Source: Synechococcaceae cyanobacterium (GTDB lineage Bacteria > Cyanobacteriota > Cyanobacteriia > PCC-6307 > Cyanobiaceae). Taken from it: 18,759 nt of DNA. Where the stretch lies: assembly GCA_947460085.1 (NCBI GenBank), contig CANHGA010000007.1, forward strand, positions 1 to 18,759, given 5' to 3'. The translations under genes were made by a program, and so were the position numbers. Within the stretch, counting starts at the first letter, position 1. Every line of letters starts with the position of its first letter. The notes under the pieces are model-generated. The model had not been told where the DNA came from and did no database searches. It was given only the letters and a program-made list of their open reading frames with translations. Below, one piece after another: positions 6,004-13,926 of this stretch.

Positions 6004-8106
6004 TCACTTATGGATAACCACATCCACCCCTGATGTTCGGCGCTTCACCAACACACCGGTGTCATGTTCACCGCGATGCAACTGGAGATCGATTTCCTCA
6101 TCGCCTAAGCGCAGGCCATGGATCTCCAAAAGATTGATGTGCTCCGGCAACACAGGATTTCGAAACAGCACATTGACGCGCCCCGTCTCCGGATCGCGGC
6201 CCATCCGCATGCCCGTGATGGCTTCGAGTAAGCCAAAGGCCGTGCCGCTGGCCCAGGCCTGGGGGCTACAGGCCACGGGGTAATGGGTGGGGCCTTCGTC
6301 GGGCTGCCTGGGAAAGCCGCAAAACAACTCGGGTAACCGCGACAAGGGCATCGCGCGGGCCGTGTCAAACACCCCCGTTAAAACCCGCATGGCCTCACCG
6401 CTATAGCCATAACGGGCCAAACCCATGGCAATCAGTGCGTTGTCGTGGGGCCAAACCGAGCCGTTGTGATAACTCATCGGGTTGTAGCGGGCCTCCCGCT
6501 CATCCAGGGTGCGAATGCCCCAGCCGTTGAAAAAACTGGGCCCCAGGAGTTGACGGGCGATCGAACTGGCCGCTTCCGGACTGGCGATGCCCGTCCAGAG
6601 GCAGTGGCCCGCATTGGATGAACGCACGCAGCAGGGTTCTCCCGCCCCATCGATGGCCAGGGCATAGGTTCCAATCTCCTCGCACCAAAACGCCTTTTCA
6701 AAACGCCGCCGCAGCTTGGCGGCCTCGGCAAGCAGTTGGTCGGCTTCAGCCCTGTTGCCCCATTGGCGCTGGATGGCCGCCATCGCCAACCGGGCTCCGT
6801 AGCTGTAGGCCTGCACCTCACACAGGGCAATCGAACCCTCGGCCAAACGACCATCGGCATGGTGAACCGCATCGTCGGAATCCTTCCAGCCCTGGTTGCG
6901 CAGACCGCCCTGGGCCGCACGGCTGTAGCGCAAAAACCCATCCTTCTCTCGGGATTCTGCCTGGCGGATCCAGGCCATGGCCGCATCCAAGGCGGGCTTC
7001 AGCTCGGTAATGAAAGCCTGGTCTGCAGTGCGCTGCAGGTAATCACTGGCCAGGATCAAAAACAGGGGCGTGGCGTCGACGCTGCCGTAGTACTGGGCGA
7101 AGGGCACCTCCTTGAGCGCCGCCATTTCTCCCAAGCGGGATTCGTGCAGGATCTTGCCGGGCTCAGCATCACTGGCGGGATCCAGATGGCGGGCCTGTTG
7201 TTGGGCTAAAAACCCCAGAACTCCCCGGGCCAAGCGGGGTTCAAACAACAACAACTGCCTGGCCGTAATTAAACCGTCACGGCCAAAAGGACAGCTAAAC
7301 CAAGGCACCCCGGCATAGGGATAGAGCCCATGCTCAAGGTGGCTGGAGAGCAGATGTACATCGGAATAGGACCGCGTAATCCAGCCATTGAAGGCTGGGT
7401 TATCGCTATGCACACTGGCCGAACGACGGCGCGCATCGCGAAACCGATCAATCGTGGCACTCAAACCACTATCAAAGGCTTCTTCAGGACCGTCATGGCC
7501 CACGCCCGACTGCAGGGCGAAATCAAGCACCAAGCAAACCCTGGTGGGCTGCTTCGGCTCCAGTTGCAACGAGAGGCCCATACTCTCCTCATCAATGGCA
7601 TCAACTGGCCCAGAGATCCGCACCATCGTGCAGCGCGAGCAATCATCAAGTCCGTGGTAGACAGCCTCAAGGCCATCGGGGGTCAGGCTACGGACGGTGC
7701 GTCCACGATGGGGGCGCTGATAGCCCCTGACCTCGAAAATATCGCGAAAATCAGTGTCAAATAGCAGCCTGATGGGCACACACAACGGGGCCTCTGCGTA
7801 GCTGGTAAAACTGATCTGCTGCAAAAAGGATGTGGCCGTAAGAATCGAACTCCGCTCCAGATGAACGGTGCCATCTTGGTTGCTGAGATGGCTCACATGG
7901 ACCCCCATCTCACCGCGCTCCGTCGAGCTCAGCACATTGGCAGGATGGTCCCAAAGCAAAAGCTCAAGTCGGCTGACATGGCGCATCCCGCGATAAAAGA
8001 TTCCTGAATCAGGATGGGTTACGGGGTTGATTTCCGCCCTGGAATCAAGCATGGCGAATGTCTCACCATTTTTGAGAACAAATGGCGGCAACTGATCATG
8101 TGGCAT
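6004..8106 (-). CDS. Amylo-alpha-1,6-glucosidase / glycogen-debranching-like glycoside hydrolase
   Basis: Protein of 700 aa, apparently soluble with no signal peptide. Residues about 10-200 form the beta-sandwich N-terminal domain seen in bacterial debranching-type enzymes (GDE_N_bis). Residues about 235-650 form the (alpha/alpha)6 barrel, with the conserved stretches PWFSCPFGRDG (268-278), NQGWKDSDD (404-412) and YNPMSYHNGSVWPHDN (541-556). The acid-rich WKDSDD and the HNGSVWPHDN motif line the active site in this superfamily. Likely role: removing alpha-1,6 or terminal glucosyl residues from glycogen or from an oligosaccharide made by its neighbour. Its ATG lies inside the end of the GT4 gene (11-base overlap) with no good ribosome binding site, so it is probably translated by coupling. 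Exact substrate is unknown; relatives also act on short glycosides. Confidence 0.85.
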   Translation of the reverse strand: MPHDQLPPFVLKNGETFAMLDSRAEINPVTHPDSGIFYRGMRHVSRLELLLWDHPANVLSSTERGEMGVHVSHLSNQDGTVHLERSSILTATSFLQQISFTSYAEAPLCVPIRLLFDTDFRDIFEVRGYQRPHRGRTVRSLTPDGLEAVYHGLDDCSRCTMVRISGPVDAIDEESMGLSLQLEPKQPTRVCLVLDFALQSGVGHDGPEEAFDSGLSATIDRFRDARRRSASVHSDNPAFNGWITRSYSDVHLLSSHLEHGLYPYAGVPWFSCPFGRDGLITARQLLLFEPRLARGVLGFLAQQQARHLDPASDAEPGKILHESRLGEMAALKEVPFAQYYGSVDATPLFLILASDYLQRTADQAFITELKPALDAAMAWIRQAESREKDGFLRYSRAAQGGLRNQGWKDSDDAVHHADGRLAEGSIALCEVQAYSYGARLAMAAIQRQWGNRAEADQLLAEAAKLRRRFEKAFWCEEIGTYALAIDGAGEPCCVRSSNAGHCLWTGIASPEAASSIARQLLGPSFFNGWGIRTLDEREARYNPMSYHNGSVWPHDNALIAMGLARYGYSGEAMRVLTGVFDTARAMPLSRLPELFCGFPRQPDEGPTHYPVACSPQAWASGTAFGLLEAITGMRMGRDPETGRVNVLFRNPVLPEHINLLEIHGLRLGDEEIDLQLHRGEHDTGVLVKRRTSGVDVVIHK

Positions 8107-9187
8107 GGGTCAGCAGCTCATGGGCAAGCGACCCTGATCGCCTCATCCCGCAATCACTTTGGGCCTGGATCTGGTGGCCATAGAGACGCTCGTACTGCTG
8201 GGCCACACGGGTGATACTGAACCGTTTCTCAAAATCGCGGCGCACCACCGCCCGATCCAAACGTTCAATCATGCGAACCGCCGCCACAGCCTCCGCAACC
8301 GAATCAACCAAGATCCCATTAATCCCCTGGCGAATCACCTCAGGGGTGGCCCCATTTCTCCAGGCAATCACTGGGGTTCCACAGGCGTTCGCCTCAATCA
8401 TCACCAGGCCAAAAGGCTCTTCCCAATCAATTGGGAAAAGGAGTGCCAAACTTTTACTCAACAGCTCCTGCTTGCCAGCATCATCAATTTCCCCCAAGAA
8501 CTCCACCAGGGGATTATCCACAAGCAGCGGCTCAATGGCCTCCTTGTAATAGGCCTCTTCCGTAGGGTCGATCTTGGCGGCAACCTTCAAAGGAAGGCCC
8601 AACTCCGTTGCAATTGCAATCGCCCGATCTAAACGTTTTTGCGGGGAGACCCTGCCCACAAAGGCCAAATAATTGCTTGGTGAATACTCTGGCTTGTAGA
8701 GGTCAAGGGGCAAGCCGTGATAAACAGTGCCGAGCCAATTGGCCTCGGCAAGGGGTTGTCTTTGGGACTCGGAGATCGACACCAGGGGAACCTGATTAAA
8801 ACGGGCATACAAGTCGCTTTGACCTGGCCCATCGAGGGGGCCGTGCATGGTGGTGAGGTGCGCCACCGGCAGACGCGACATCAAGGGGTAATGGGACGGG
8901 CCGGTATGGAAATGAAGGATGTCGAAGCGATCCCACAAATCAGCAACCACATCGACCTGAATGAGTTCGGGCACCAGGGGGTCACCGCCATAACCGGCTT
9001 GCCGTAGGGCTTCGGGCACTGATGCAAAAAGCTCTGCACTTGTGCAGGAGTCGCCGCTGGCAAAGAGCACCACGTCGTGACCGCGGCGCACCAATTCTTC
9101 CGTGAGGTAATGCACCACCCGCTCCGTTCCCCCATAGCAGCGAGGTGGCACGCTCTCAGACAAGGGGGAAATTTGACCGATTCGCAT
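8096..9187 (-). CDS. Family 4 (GT-B fold) glycosyltransferase
   Basis: Retaining glycosyltransferase of 363 aa. The N-terminal Rossmann domain carries the loop PPRCYGGTERVV (residues 14-25), typical of GT4 enzymes that bind a sugar acceptor. The C-terminal domain has FVGRVSPQKR (176-185), which contacts the sugar nucleotide, and the EX7E motif E257-PFGLVMI-E265 followed by NACGTPVIA. No membrane segment, so it acts in the cytoplasm. A GGAGA ribosome binding site (plus-strand 9191-9195) sits a few bases before the ATG and fixes the start. It is the first gene of a two-gene minus-strand unit with the debranching-like enzyme, suggesting synthesis and trimming of the same glucan or glycoside. Donor and acceptor are unknown. 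The 184 bases upstream (9188-9371) must hold divergent promoters for this gene and the LysM gene; no convincing -35/-10 pair was found. Confidence 0.88.
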   Translation of the reverse strand: MRIGQISPLSESVPPRCYGGTERVVHYLTEELVRRGHDVVLFASGDSCTSAELFASVPEALRQAGYGGDPLVPELIQVDVVADLWDRFDILHFHTGPSHYPLMSRLPVAHLTTMHGPLDGPGQSDLYARFNQVPLVSISESQRQPLAEANWLGTVYHGLPLDLYKPEYSPSNYLAFVGRVSPQKRLDRAIAIATELGLPLKVAAKIDPTEEAYYKEAIEPLLVDNPLVEFLGEIDDAGKQELLSKSLALLFPIDWEEPFGLVMIEANACGTPVIAWRNGATPEVIRQGINGILVDSVAEAVAAVRMIERLDRAVVRRDFEKRFSITRVAQQYERLYGHQIQAQSDCGMRRSGSLAHELLTHAT

Positions 9188-9371
9188 TGCTCTCCGACGG
9201 ATTGGATCCCGCCTATCAAGGTCAGCGCGGTTACATCTGGTCTAGTCAGGTTGAATTCGGCTGGGCCTGCCTGGTCAGATCTGGGGCGAAGGCGACGCAG
9301 CCACCTGGCGCAGGGAAGGCGCTATCAATAGGCCCACAGTTTTTTAGGGTGCTAAGGCAATCCAAACCGCC

Positions 9372-10049
9372 GTGCGCAAAAGATTTGGTTCGTTGGCATC
9401 GCTCGGGGCCCTGGCCTGGGTGTTAGCGGTGCCAGCGGCCCAGGCCAGGGAGGTGATCGTGGTGGCAGGCGACACCCTGGAGGCCATCGCCCACACCTAC
9501 GGCGTCAGCGTGGAAGCCCTGATCCAGGGCAACGGGATTCAGGATGCAAGCCGCTTGCAAATTGGCCAGAAACTGTTGCTCCCCAAGCCAGCACTGGGGG
9601 GATCAAGCCCAGCCCAGCCGGCCCCCAGGGGCAGCGAAGCCATCGCACCGCCGCCACCGCCAGGGAGCGATGGCAGCTCCGCCGCCGCCCTGTTGCTCAG
9701 CCCCGCCGAACGCCGCGACCGGGCCGAGATCGACCTGCGAGATCAAAGCGGGCGCACCCGCTGGAAGTGGTTCAGCGCCACGGCGGTCGACTGGGCTGGT
9801 TGGACCTTGCATCCCGGTGGGGTGCGGATCACCTTGGTCAAGCCTGCGATCCAGGATGTGGGCTTGCGCACCTCCGGTGCCACGGCCATCGCGGTGCAAT
9901 GCGAAAGCCTGCGGCAAACCTGGCGCATCGATGGCAACTGGAGCCCCTGGACAACGCCGGCGCCGGGCTCGATCGGCCAACGGATTGTGCTGGATCTCTG
10001 CAGCAACACCCTGGAGGGGCCAGCCGTTCCCGTGGCGCCCCTGCCCTAG
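9372..10049 (+). CDS. Secreted LysM-domain protein with unassigned C-terminal domain
   Basis: Protein of 225 aa with a signal peptide (residues 1-25, basic start, hydrophobic core, cleavage expected at AQA|RE). One LysM peptidoglycan-binding domain follows (about 27-70: VIVVAGDTLEAIAHTYGVS through LQIGQKLLLPK), then a Pro/Ala/Ser linker (73-105). The C-terminal domain of about 115 residues has scattered Trp (WKWFSATAVDWAGWTLHP, WRIDGNWSPW) and two Cys, and matches nothing recognised. No catalytic motif of a peptidase or lysozyme is seen, so a structural or adaptor role at the cell wall is likeliest. The start is GTG at 9372, chosen because it gives a complete signal peptide; an AAGG at 9354-9357 is rather distant. 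The next secreted protein gene follows after 62 bases. Confidence 0.75.
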   Translation: MRKRFGSLASLGALAWVLAVPAAQAREVIVVAGDTLEAIAHTYGVSVEALIQGNGIQDASRLQIGQKLLLPKPALGGSSPAQPAPRGSEAIAPPPPPGSDGSSAAALLLSPAERRDRAEIDLRDQSGRTRWKWFSATAVDWAGWTLHPGGVRITLVKPAIQDVGLRTSGATAIAVQCESLRQTWRIDGNWSPWTTPAPGSIGQRIVLDLCSNTLEGPAVPVAPLP

Positions 10050-10069
10050 GGCCCAACGCTGTTGGCCCC
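10049..10069 (+). other. Possible stem-loop just after the LysM gene stop
   Basis: GGGCCCAAC-GCT-GTTGGCCCC can fold into a hairpin with five CCAAC/GTTGG pairs, one mismatch and three more G-C pairs. It begins at the last base of the stop codon. No T-run follows, so it is not a standard intrinsic terminator; it could be an RNA 3'-end stabiliser or chance in GC-rich DNA. Confidence 0.3.
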
Positions 10070-10111
10070 ACTGCTTAAGCGCATTACCTTGAGGGTTACA
10101 GCCCCAGCCCG

Positions 10112-10585
10112 ATGTCAAAGCTTCAACGGCTTTTCCCTGCCCTATCAGCCGCCTGCCTCGCCCTCGGCTCGGGCTATGCCCACGCCCAAACCCCCAGCGC
10201 CGCGCCAGCTGCCACTCCTGCCCCAGCCGCCACGGGCCCCGCAACCGTCAAGCCCGCATCCGGCACGTCAATCACAGACATGTCCCTGTCCCATGCGGTG
10301 AACATCTGCGAGTTGGCCATAGGCGCCAAGGTGCCGGTGCAAACCAGCCTGCCCACCGCGGCCCGGGCCATGGCCTATGTGATTCAGACCCAACACGGCG
10401 CCCAGGTCGCCAGCACGGCCACCCTCACCCCCGAACAACTATTCGATGGGTCGCTGATCGAGATCGTGACGAAAGTGAATATCGGTTGCCTCACCAAGCT
10501 CAACGCCGCCGATCAGAAAACCGTGAGCACCCTGGTGTCTGGCATTAATGCCGCGGCCAAGCTGCAGCCTGCCCCGGCCCCCTAG
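10112..10585 (+). CDS. Secreted conserved-looking protein of unknown function
   Basis: Protein of 157 aa. A signal peptide spans residues 1-25 (cleavage expected at AHA|QT). A Pro/Ala/Thr-rich linker follows (26-52), then a compact domain (about 53-150) that is mostly helical by eye and carries two cysteines (C66 in AVNICELA, C126 in NIGCLTKL), which could form a disulfide in the periplasm. The protein ends in another Pro/Ala stretch. I do not recognise a family with certainty. The ATG at 10112 gives a proper signal peptide; the only purine-rich stretch upstream (GAGG at 10090-10093) is far away. It stands between two plus-strand genes, 62 and 51 bases apart, so read-through from the LysM gene is plausible. 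A partly complementary element (TGCCC 10587-10591 with GGGCA 10611-10615, inner GCCT/AGGC) follows the stop but lacks a T-run. Confidence 0.65.
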   Translation: MSKLQRLFPALSAACLALGSGYAHAQTPSAAPAATPAPAATGPATVKPASGTSITDMSLSHAVNICELAIGAKVPVQTSLPTAARAMAYVIQTQHGAQVASTATLTPEQLFDGSLIEIVTKVNIGCLTKLNAADQKTVSTLVSGINAAAKLQPAPAP

Positions 10586-10636
10586 GTGCCCCTGGGAGCC
10601 TAAAAAGGCAGGGCATCAGCGCTTTGGGGAAAACCG

Positions 10637-12238
10637 GTGAGAACCAGCCAGGCCATCGCCGCCCCACGCTGGTGGGTGGCGAGTGATTTCGATGGTTTTT
10701 TGGGGCTAGGCCTCGACAACCTGATCCAAATCCTGCTGATCGTGAGCTTGTGCCGCGGGGTGCTCGGTTACCCGGATGGCCTGATCTTTGGCACGATCCT
10801 CCCCGCCACAGGCATCAGCCTGGTGATTGGCAACCTGGCCTACGCCCGCCAGGCCTTCCAGCTCGCCAAACGCGAACAGCGCAGCGACCGCACAGCCCTG
10901 CCGTATGGCATCAACACAGTGAGCCTGTTCGCTTACGTGTTTTTGGTGATGCTGCCGGTCAAGCTCACCGCCCTGGGCCAAGGGGTGGCGGAAGCGGACG
11001 CCGTGCGGCTGTCTTGGCAAGCGGGGCTCGTGGCCTGCCTGGGTTCGGGCCTAATTGAAGCCTCCTGTGCCTTTGGAGCCGATGTCCTACGGCGCTGGCT
11101 GCCCCGGGCAGCCCTGCTCTCCACCCTGGCTGGCATTGCCCTGGGCTACATCGCCCTGGGGTTTTTGCTACGCACCTATGCCCACCCCGTGGTGGGACTG
11201 GCGGTGCTGGGGGTGATCTTGATCACCTACTACGGCAAGGTGCGGCTGCCCTTGCCTGGGGGCCTGGTTGCCGTGTTGGTTGGCATTCCCCTGGCCTGGG
11301 CCAGTGGGCTGATCTCGATTGATGCCGCTAGCTGGAGCAGCAATGCCCAGCAAGTGGGCTTGAGGATTCCCCACCTGGAATTGGCCAGCCTCTGGCAAGC
11401 CCGGGGCCAACTGCTCCCCTGGCTGGGGGTGATCGTGCCCATGGGCCTGTTCAACGTGCTCGGCTCCCTCCAAAACATCGAAAGTGCTGAAGCCGCCGGG
11501 GATCGCTACCCGGTGTGCAGCTCCTTATTAATCAATGGCATCGGAACCCTGGCTGCCGCAGGGTTGGGGTCGTGTTTTCCCACCACGATTTACATCGGCC
11601 ATCCCGGCTGGAAAGCCATGGGGGCCCGCATTGGCTACTCCTGGTTAAACGGCGTGGTGATGGGGGTGGCTTGTCTCAGCGGCATCTTTGGGCTGGTGGG
11701 CCAGCTGGTGCCGATTGAGGCGGGGATGGCGATCGTGCTCTACATCGGCATCGTGATTGCGGCCCAAGCGTTCCAGGCCACCCCGGCAGCCCATGCCCCG
11801 GCCGTTGTGATCGGCCTGCTGCCCGGCCTGGCGGGCTGGGGGTCGTTGATGCTCAAGGCCGGTCTCCGGGCAGGTGGGGCGGGCACCAGCGCCGAGCCCT
11901 TCGGGGCAAGCCTGATTACCAGCTTGGCCCAAGCCGATGTGTGGGCCAGCGGGGCCTTTGCCCTGGAGCAGGGCCAAATCATTACGGCCATGCTCCTGGC
12001 GGGATTGCTGGTGTTTGTGATTGAGCAACGCTTCCTGGCCGCCAGTGGCTGCGCCCTGGCAGCAGCCCTGTGTTCCTGGTTTGGCGTGATCCACGCCTGG
12101 CAATTCAGCCAGGCCGACACCGTGCTCCAGGTGGGCTGGGGCGTTGGCAGCCGCTGGGCCCTGGGTTATGGATTGATGGCCCTGATGTTGGCCCTGAGCC
12201 ACCTAGCGATCCGCCGGACGCCCGGCCACCAGCCATAG
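10637..12238 (+). CDS. NCS2-type (xanthine/uracil/AzgA-like) permease
   Basis: Integral membrane protein of 533 aa with about 12-14 hydrophobic helices. The early motif RTALPYGINTVSLFAYVFLVMLP resembles the TM3 region of NCS2/AzgA-like nucleobase transporters, and SLQNIESAEAAGDRYP corresponds to the region holding the family's substrate-binding residues. The canonical NAT signature (Q/E-N-x-G-x4-T) is not present in standard form: the QN is there, but the glycine and threonine are replaced. This places it in a side branch whose substrate is not predictable. The GTG start at 10637 is supported by GGGGAA at 10624-10629. No purine-metabolism gene is nearby. The last 36 bases are overlapped on the opposite strand by the small membrane-protein gene. 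Confidence 0.8.
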   Translation: MRTSQAIAAPRWWVASDFDGFLGLGLDNLIQILLIVSLCRGVLGYPDGLIFGTILPATGISLVIGNLAYARQAFQLAKREQRSDRTALPYGINTVSLFAYVFLVMLPVKLTALGQGVAEADAVRLSWQAGLVACLGSGLIEASCAFGADVLRRWLPRAALLSTLAGIALGYIALGFLLRTYAHPVVGLAVLGVILITYYGKVRLPLPGGLVAVLVGIPLAWASGLISIDAASWSSNAQQVGLRIPHLELASLWQARGQLLPWLGVIVPMGLFNVLGSLQNIESAEAAGDRYPVCSSLLINGIGTLAAAGLGSCFPTTIYIGHPGWKAMGARIGYSWLNGVVMGVACLSGIFGLVGQLVPIEAGMAIVLYIGIVIAAQAFQATPAAHAPAVVIGLLPGLAGWGSLMLKAGLRAGGAGTSAEPFGASLITSLAQADVWASGAFALEQGQIITAMLLAGLLVFVIEQRFLAASGCALAAALCSWFGVIHAWQFSQADTVLQVGWGVGSRWALGYGLMALMLALSHLAIRRTPGHQP

Positions 12239-12367
12239 GCCTACGGGTACGAGCAACCAGGGCAACCAACCGGCATCAAAGATCCAGGTGCCGATATGCA
12301 GGAGCGGCGTGAGCACCAGGTGGCAAAGCGCCAGGGTGATGAAAAGCACCAAGAGAAGGGCAGCCAT
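12203..12367 (-). CDS. 54-aa two-helix membrane protein
   Basis: Small ORF from ATG at 12367 to TAG at 12203-12205. It encodes a very hydrophobic peptide: helix 1 about residues 3-24 (MAALLLVLFITLALCHLVL), a short turn with HIGTWIFDAG, helix 2 about 34-48 (LPWLLVPVGLWLV), then the charged end AGRPADR. It begins 9 bases after the tsaC stop on the same strand, so it would be the last gene of that unit, and its 3' end overlaps the permease gene antisense by 36 bases. The consistent membrane topology and position argue for a real gene; conservation in relatives would be needed to settle it. No function can be assigned. Confidence 0.55.
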   Translation of the reverse strand: MAALLLVLFITLALCHLVLTPLLHIGTWIFDAGWLPWLLVPVGLWLVAGRPADR

Positions 12368-12368
12368 C

Positions 12369-12376
12369 GCGATCGC
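12369..12376. repeat. HIP1 octamer GCGATCGC
   Basis: The highly iterated palindrome of many cyanobacterial genomes. This copy occupies eight of the nine bases between the tsaC stop and the start of the 54-aa gene. A second copy lies inside the HlyD gene at 380-387. Two copies in 18.7 kb is little above chance, so this is not a HIP1-rich genome region. Confidence 0.6.
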
Positions 12377-12985
12377 CTAGATCCCTTCGGGCAGTAGAGC
12401 ACCGGCGCGGAGCACCTGCCAGCCTCCTGGGGCCTCCTCGCCCTGATGCCAGGCGAGCACGGTGCTGGCCTGGCCGCCCTGCTGGGGCCAGGGCAGCGGC
12501 CCCAGCAGGGCCAGGCCAGGAAACATCCGGGCAGCGTCTTCTGCGGTGGCCGCCGCCGGCTCCCCAGACGGATTTGCACTCGTGGTAGCGAGGGGCCCGC
12601 TGCAACGCAGGAGCTCCTGGGCCCTGGGGCAGGCCGGCACCCGGAGCCCCAGGCTGGTGCCTCCCGGATGGAGGGCCTCAAGGGTGGCTCCTTTGGCTGG
12701 CAACACCAGGGTGAGGGCCCCAGGCCATCCCTGCTCGGCCATCGCCAACCACTCCTGGCGCCAAGGAACCCCCAGCACGCCCTGCAATTGCTCCAGGTCT
12801 GCACCCATCAGGATCAAGGGCTTGTCGGAGGGTCGCTGCTTCAAGCGCCAGAGCTCGGCGGCCTCGGCGGGGCGGGCCGCCAGGGCCGGCAGGGTGTCGG
12901 TGGGGAACAGCGCCGCCTCGCCAGCGGCCAGCCGCAGCGCCAAATCCTCGGGCCCCAGCCACCGCTCCAAGCCAAGGGCACTCAT
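12377..12985 (-). CDS. tsaC: Sua5/YciO/YrdC-family threonylcarbamoyl-AMP synthase
   Basis: Makes threonylcarbamoyl-AMP from threonine, bicarbonate and ATP, the first step of the universal t6A37 tRNA modification. The 202-aa protein covers the YrdC domain only: FPTDTLPALAARP (residues 27-39), the basic KQRPSDKPLILM (49-60) that binds ATP and threonine, and TTSANPSGEP (134-143). It lacks the extra C-terminal Sua5 domain, so it is the short TsaC type; YciO-like paralogues share the motifs and cannot be fully excluded. Its ATG overlaps the prmC stop by four bases (ATGA, 12982-12985), so it is translationally coupled. The neighbourhood with dprA matches a widespread bacterial linkage (smf near tsaC in E. 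coli). Confidence 0.88.
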   Translation of the reverse strand: MSALGLERWLGPEDLALRLAAGEAALFPTDTLPALAARPAEAAELWRLKQRPSDKPLILMGADLEQLQGVLGVPWRQEWLAMAEQGWPGALTLVLPAKGATLEALHPGGTSLGLRVPACPRAQELLRCSGPLATTSANPSGEPAAATAEDAARMFPGLALLGPLPWPQQGGQASTVLAWHQGEEAPGGWQVLRAGALLPEGI

Positions 12986-13917
12986 GGCTGCAGCCCCTCG
13001 AGCCCAGCGGCTGGGGGGCGCCGGGCGGCGGCAAAGCGCTGGATGCCCTCCAAATCCGGATAGCTCCTCACCTGCTGCAAACCGGCATCCATCAACAGCC
13101 CCTGAACCGCCAGGCTTTGGTCGTGGTGGTGCTCCAGCAGCAACCAGCCACCTGGAGCCAAGGCCTTGGCGGCTCCTTGGCCAATCGTGCGAATCGCATC
13201 GAGGCCATCGCGGCCCCCATCCAGGGCCCCGGCCGGCTCGTGGTTACGCACCACCGGATCCAAGGCCGCCCAAACGGCCGTGGGGATGTACGGGGGATTG
13301 GAAACCACCAACTCCAGCTGCCCCCAAAGCGACTCCAGCGGCTCCCACCAACTGCCCAGCAGCAGCTCAACCGTGGCCATGGGCCCCTCTCTTGGAGCTA
13401 GCAGGTTGCCCGTGGCGATGGCGATGGCCTCCGGGCTGTACTCCACCGCAAAACCCCGACTCCCTGGCCAAGCCCGCGCCAAGGCCAGGGCTAAACAACC
13501 CGACCCCGTGCCCAAATCAGCCCAAACCCCTGGCCCGGGGGCCCCCATCAACCCCAGGGCCAACTCCACCAGCAACTCCGTTTCCTGCCGGGGGATCAAC
13601 ACGCCTGGGGCCACGTCCAGCTGCAGATCGCGCCACGGACAAAGACCCACCAGGTATTGGAGGGGTTCTGCCGATCGGAGATGGCGATCCCAAAGGGCCG
13701 CCAAGCCATCCAACGACCGGCTGAGGGCTACCTGGCGGCCAGCATTCAGGTGCAGGAGCTGCAGCTCTCGCCAACGCAGACCACCGCCCAAATCGAGCAA
13801 CCAATCGAGATCACTGGATTTGCCTCCCTTCGCCAATTGCTCCTGGCGCCAGCTCAAGATCTGCTGGCCTGGGTGCAACCCAGCCAAGAGGGGATTGCCG
13901 CTGCACTCCTGGGCCAT
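12982..13917 (-). CDS. prmC: Peptide chain release factor N5-glutamine methyltransferase
   Basis: Methylates the glutamine of the GGQ motif in release factors RF1 and RF2, using S-adenosylmethionine, to allow efficient termination. The 311-aa protein has the small helical N-terminal domain with PLQYLVG (residues 85-91), the conserved IPRQETE (108-114), the SAM-binding DLGTGSG (134-140) and the catalytic NPPY (207-210) followed by IP. This full set is specific to PrmC/HemK. It lies 9 bases downstream of dprA and overlaps tsaC by four bases, forming a tight unit that links release-factor and tRNA modification. No ribosome binding site stands out before the ATG at 13917. Confidence 0.95.
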   Translation of the reverse strand: MAQECSGNPLLAGLHPGQQILSWRQEQLAKGGKSSDLDWLLDLGGGLRWRELQLLHLNAGRQVALSRSLDGLAALWDRHLRSAEPLQYLVGLCPWRDLQLDVAPGVLIPRQETELLVELALGLMGAPGPGVWADLGTGSGCLALALARAWPGSRGFAVEYSPEAIAIATGNLLAPREGPMATVELLLGSWWEPLESLWGQLELVVSNPPYIPTAVWAALDPVVRNHEPAGALDGGRDGLDAIRTIGQGAAKALAPGGWLLLEHHHDQSLAVQGLLMDAGLQQVRSYPDLEGIQRFAAARRPPAAGLEGLQP

Positions 13918-13926
13918 GGGGAGATT

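Noticed and set aside
9188..9371. Possible RNA gene or operator in the divergent GT4/LysM gap
   Set aside because: No cloverleaf, long inverted repeat or convincing promoter pair was seen; only incidental short palindromes such as AGATCT.
10587..10615. Intrinsic terminator after the 157-aa secreted protein
   Set aside because: The complementary arms are short (5 and 4 pairs with a bulge) and no T-run follows.
11645..12202. 185-aa antisense frame in the permease gene
   Set aside because: Gln/His/Gly-rich shadow of helix-coding DNA; no motif.
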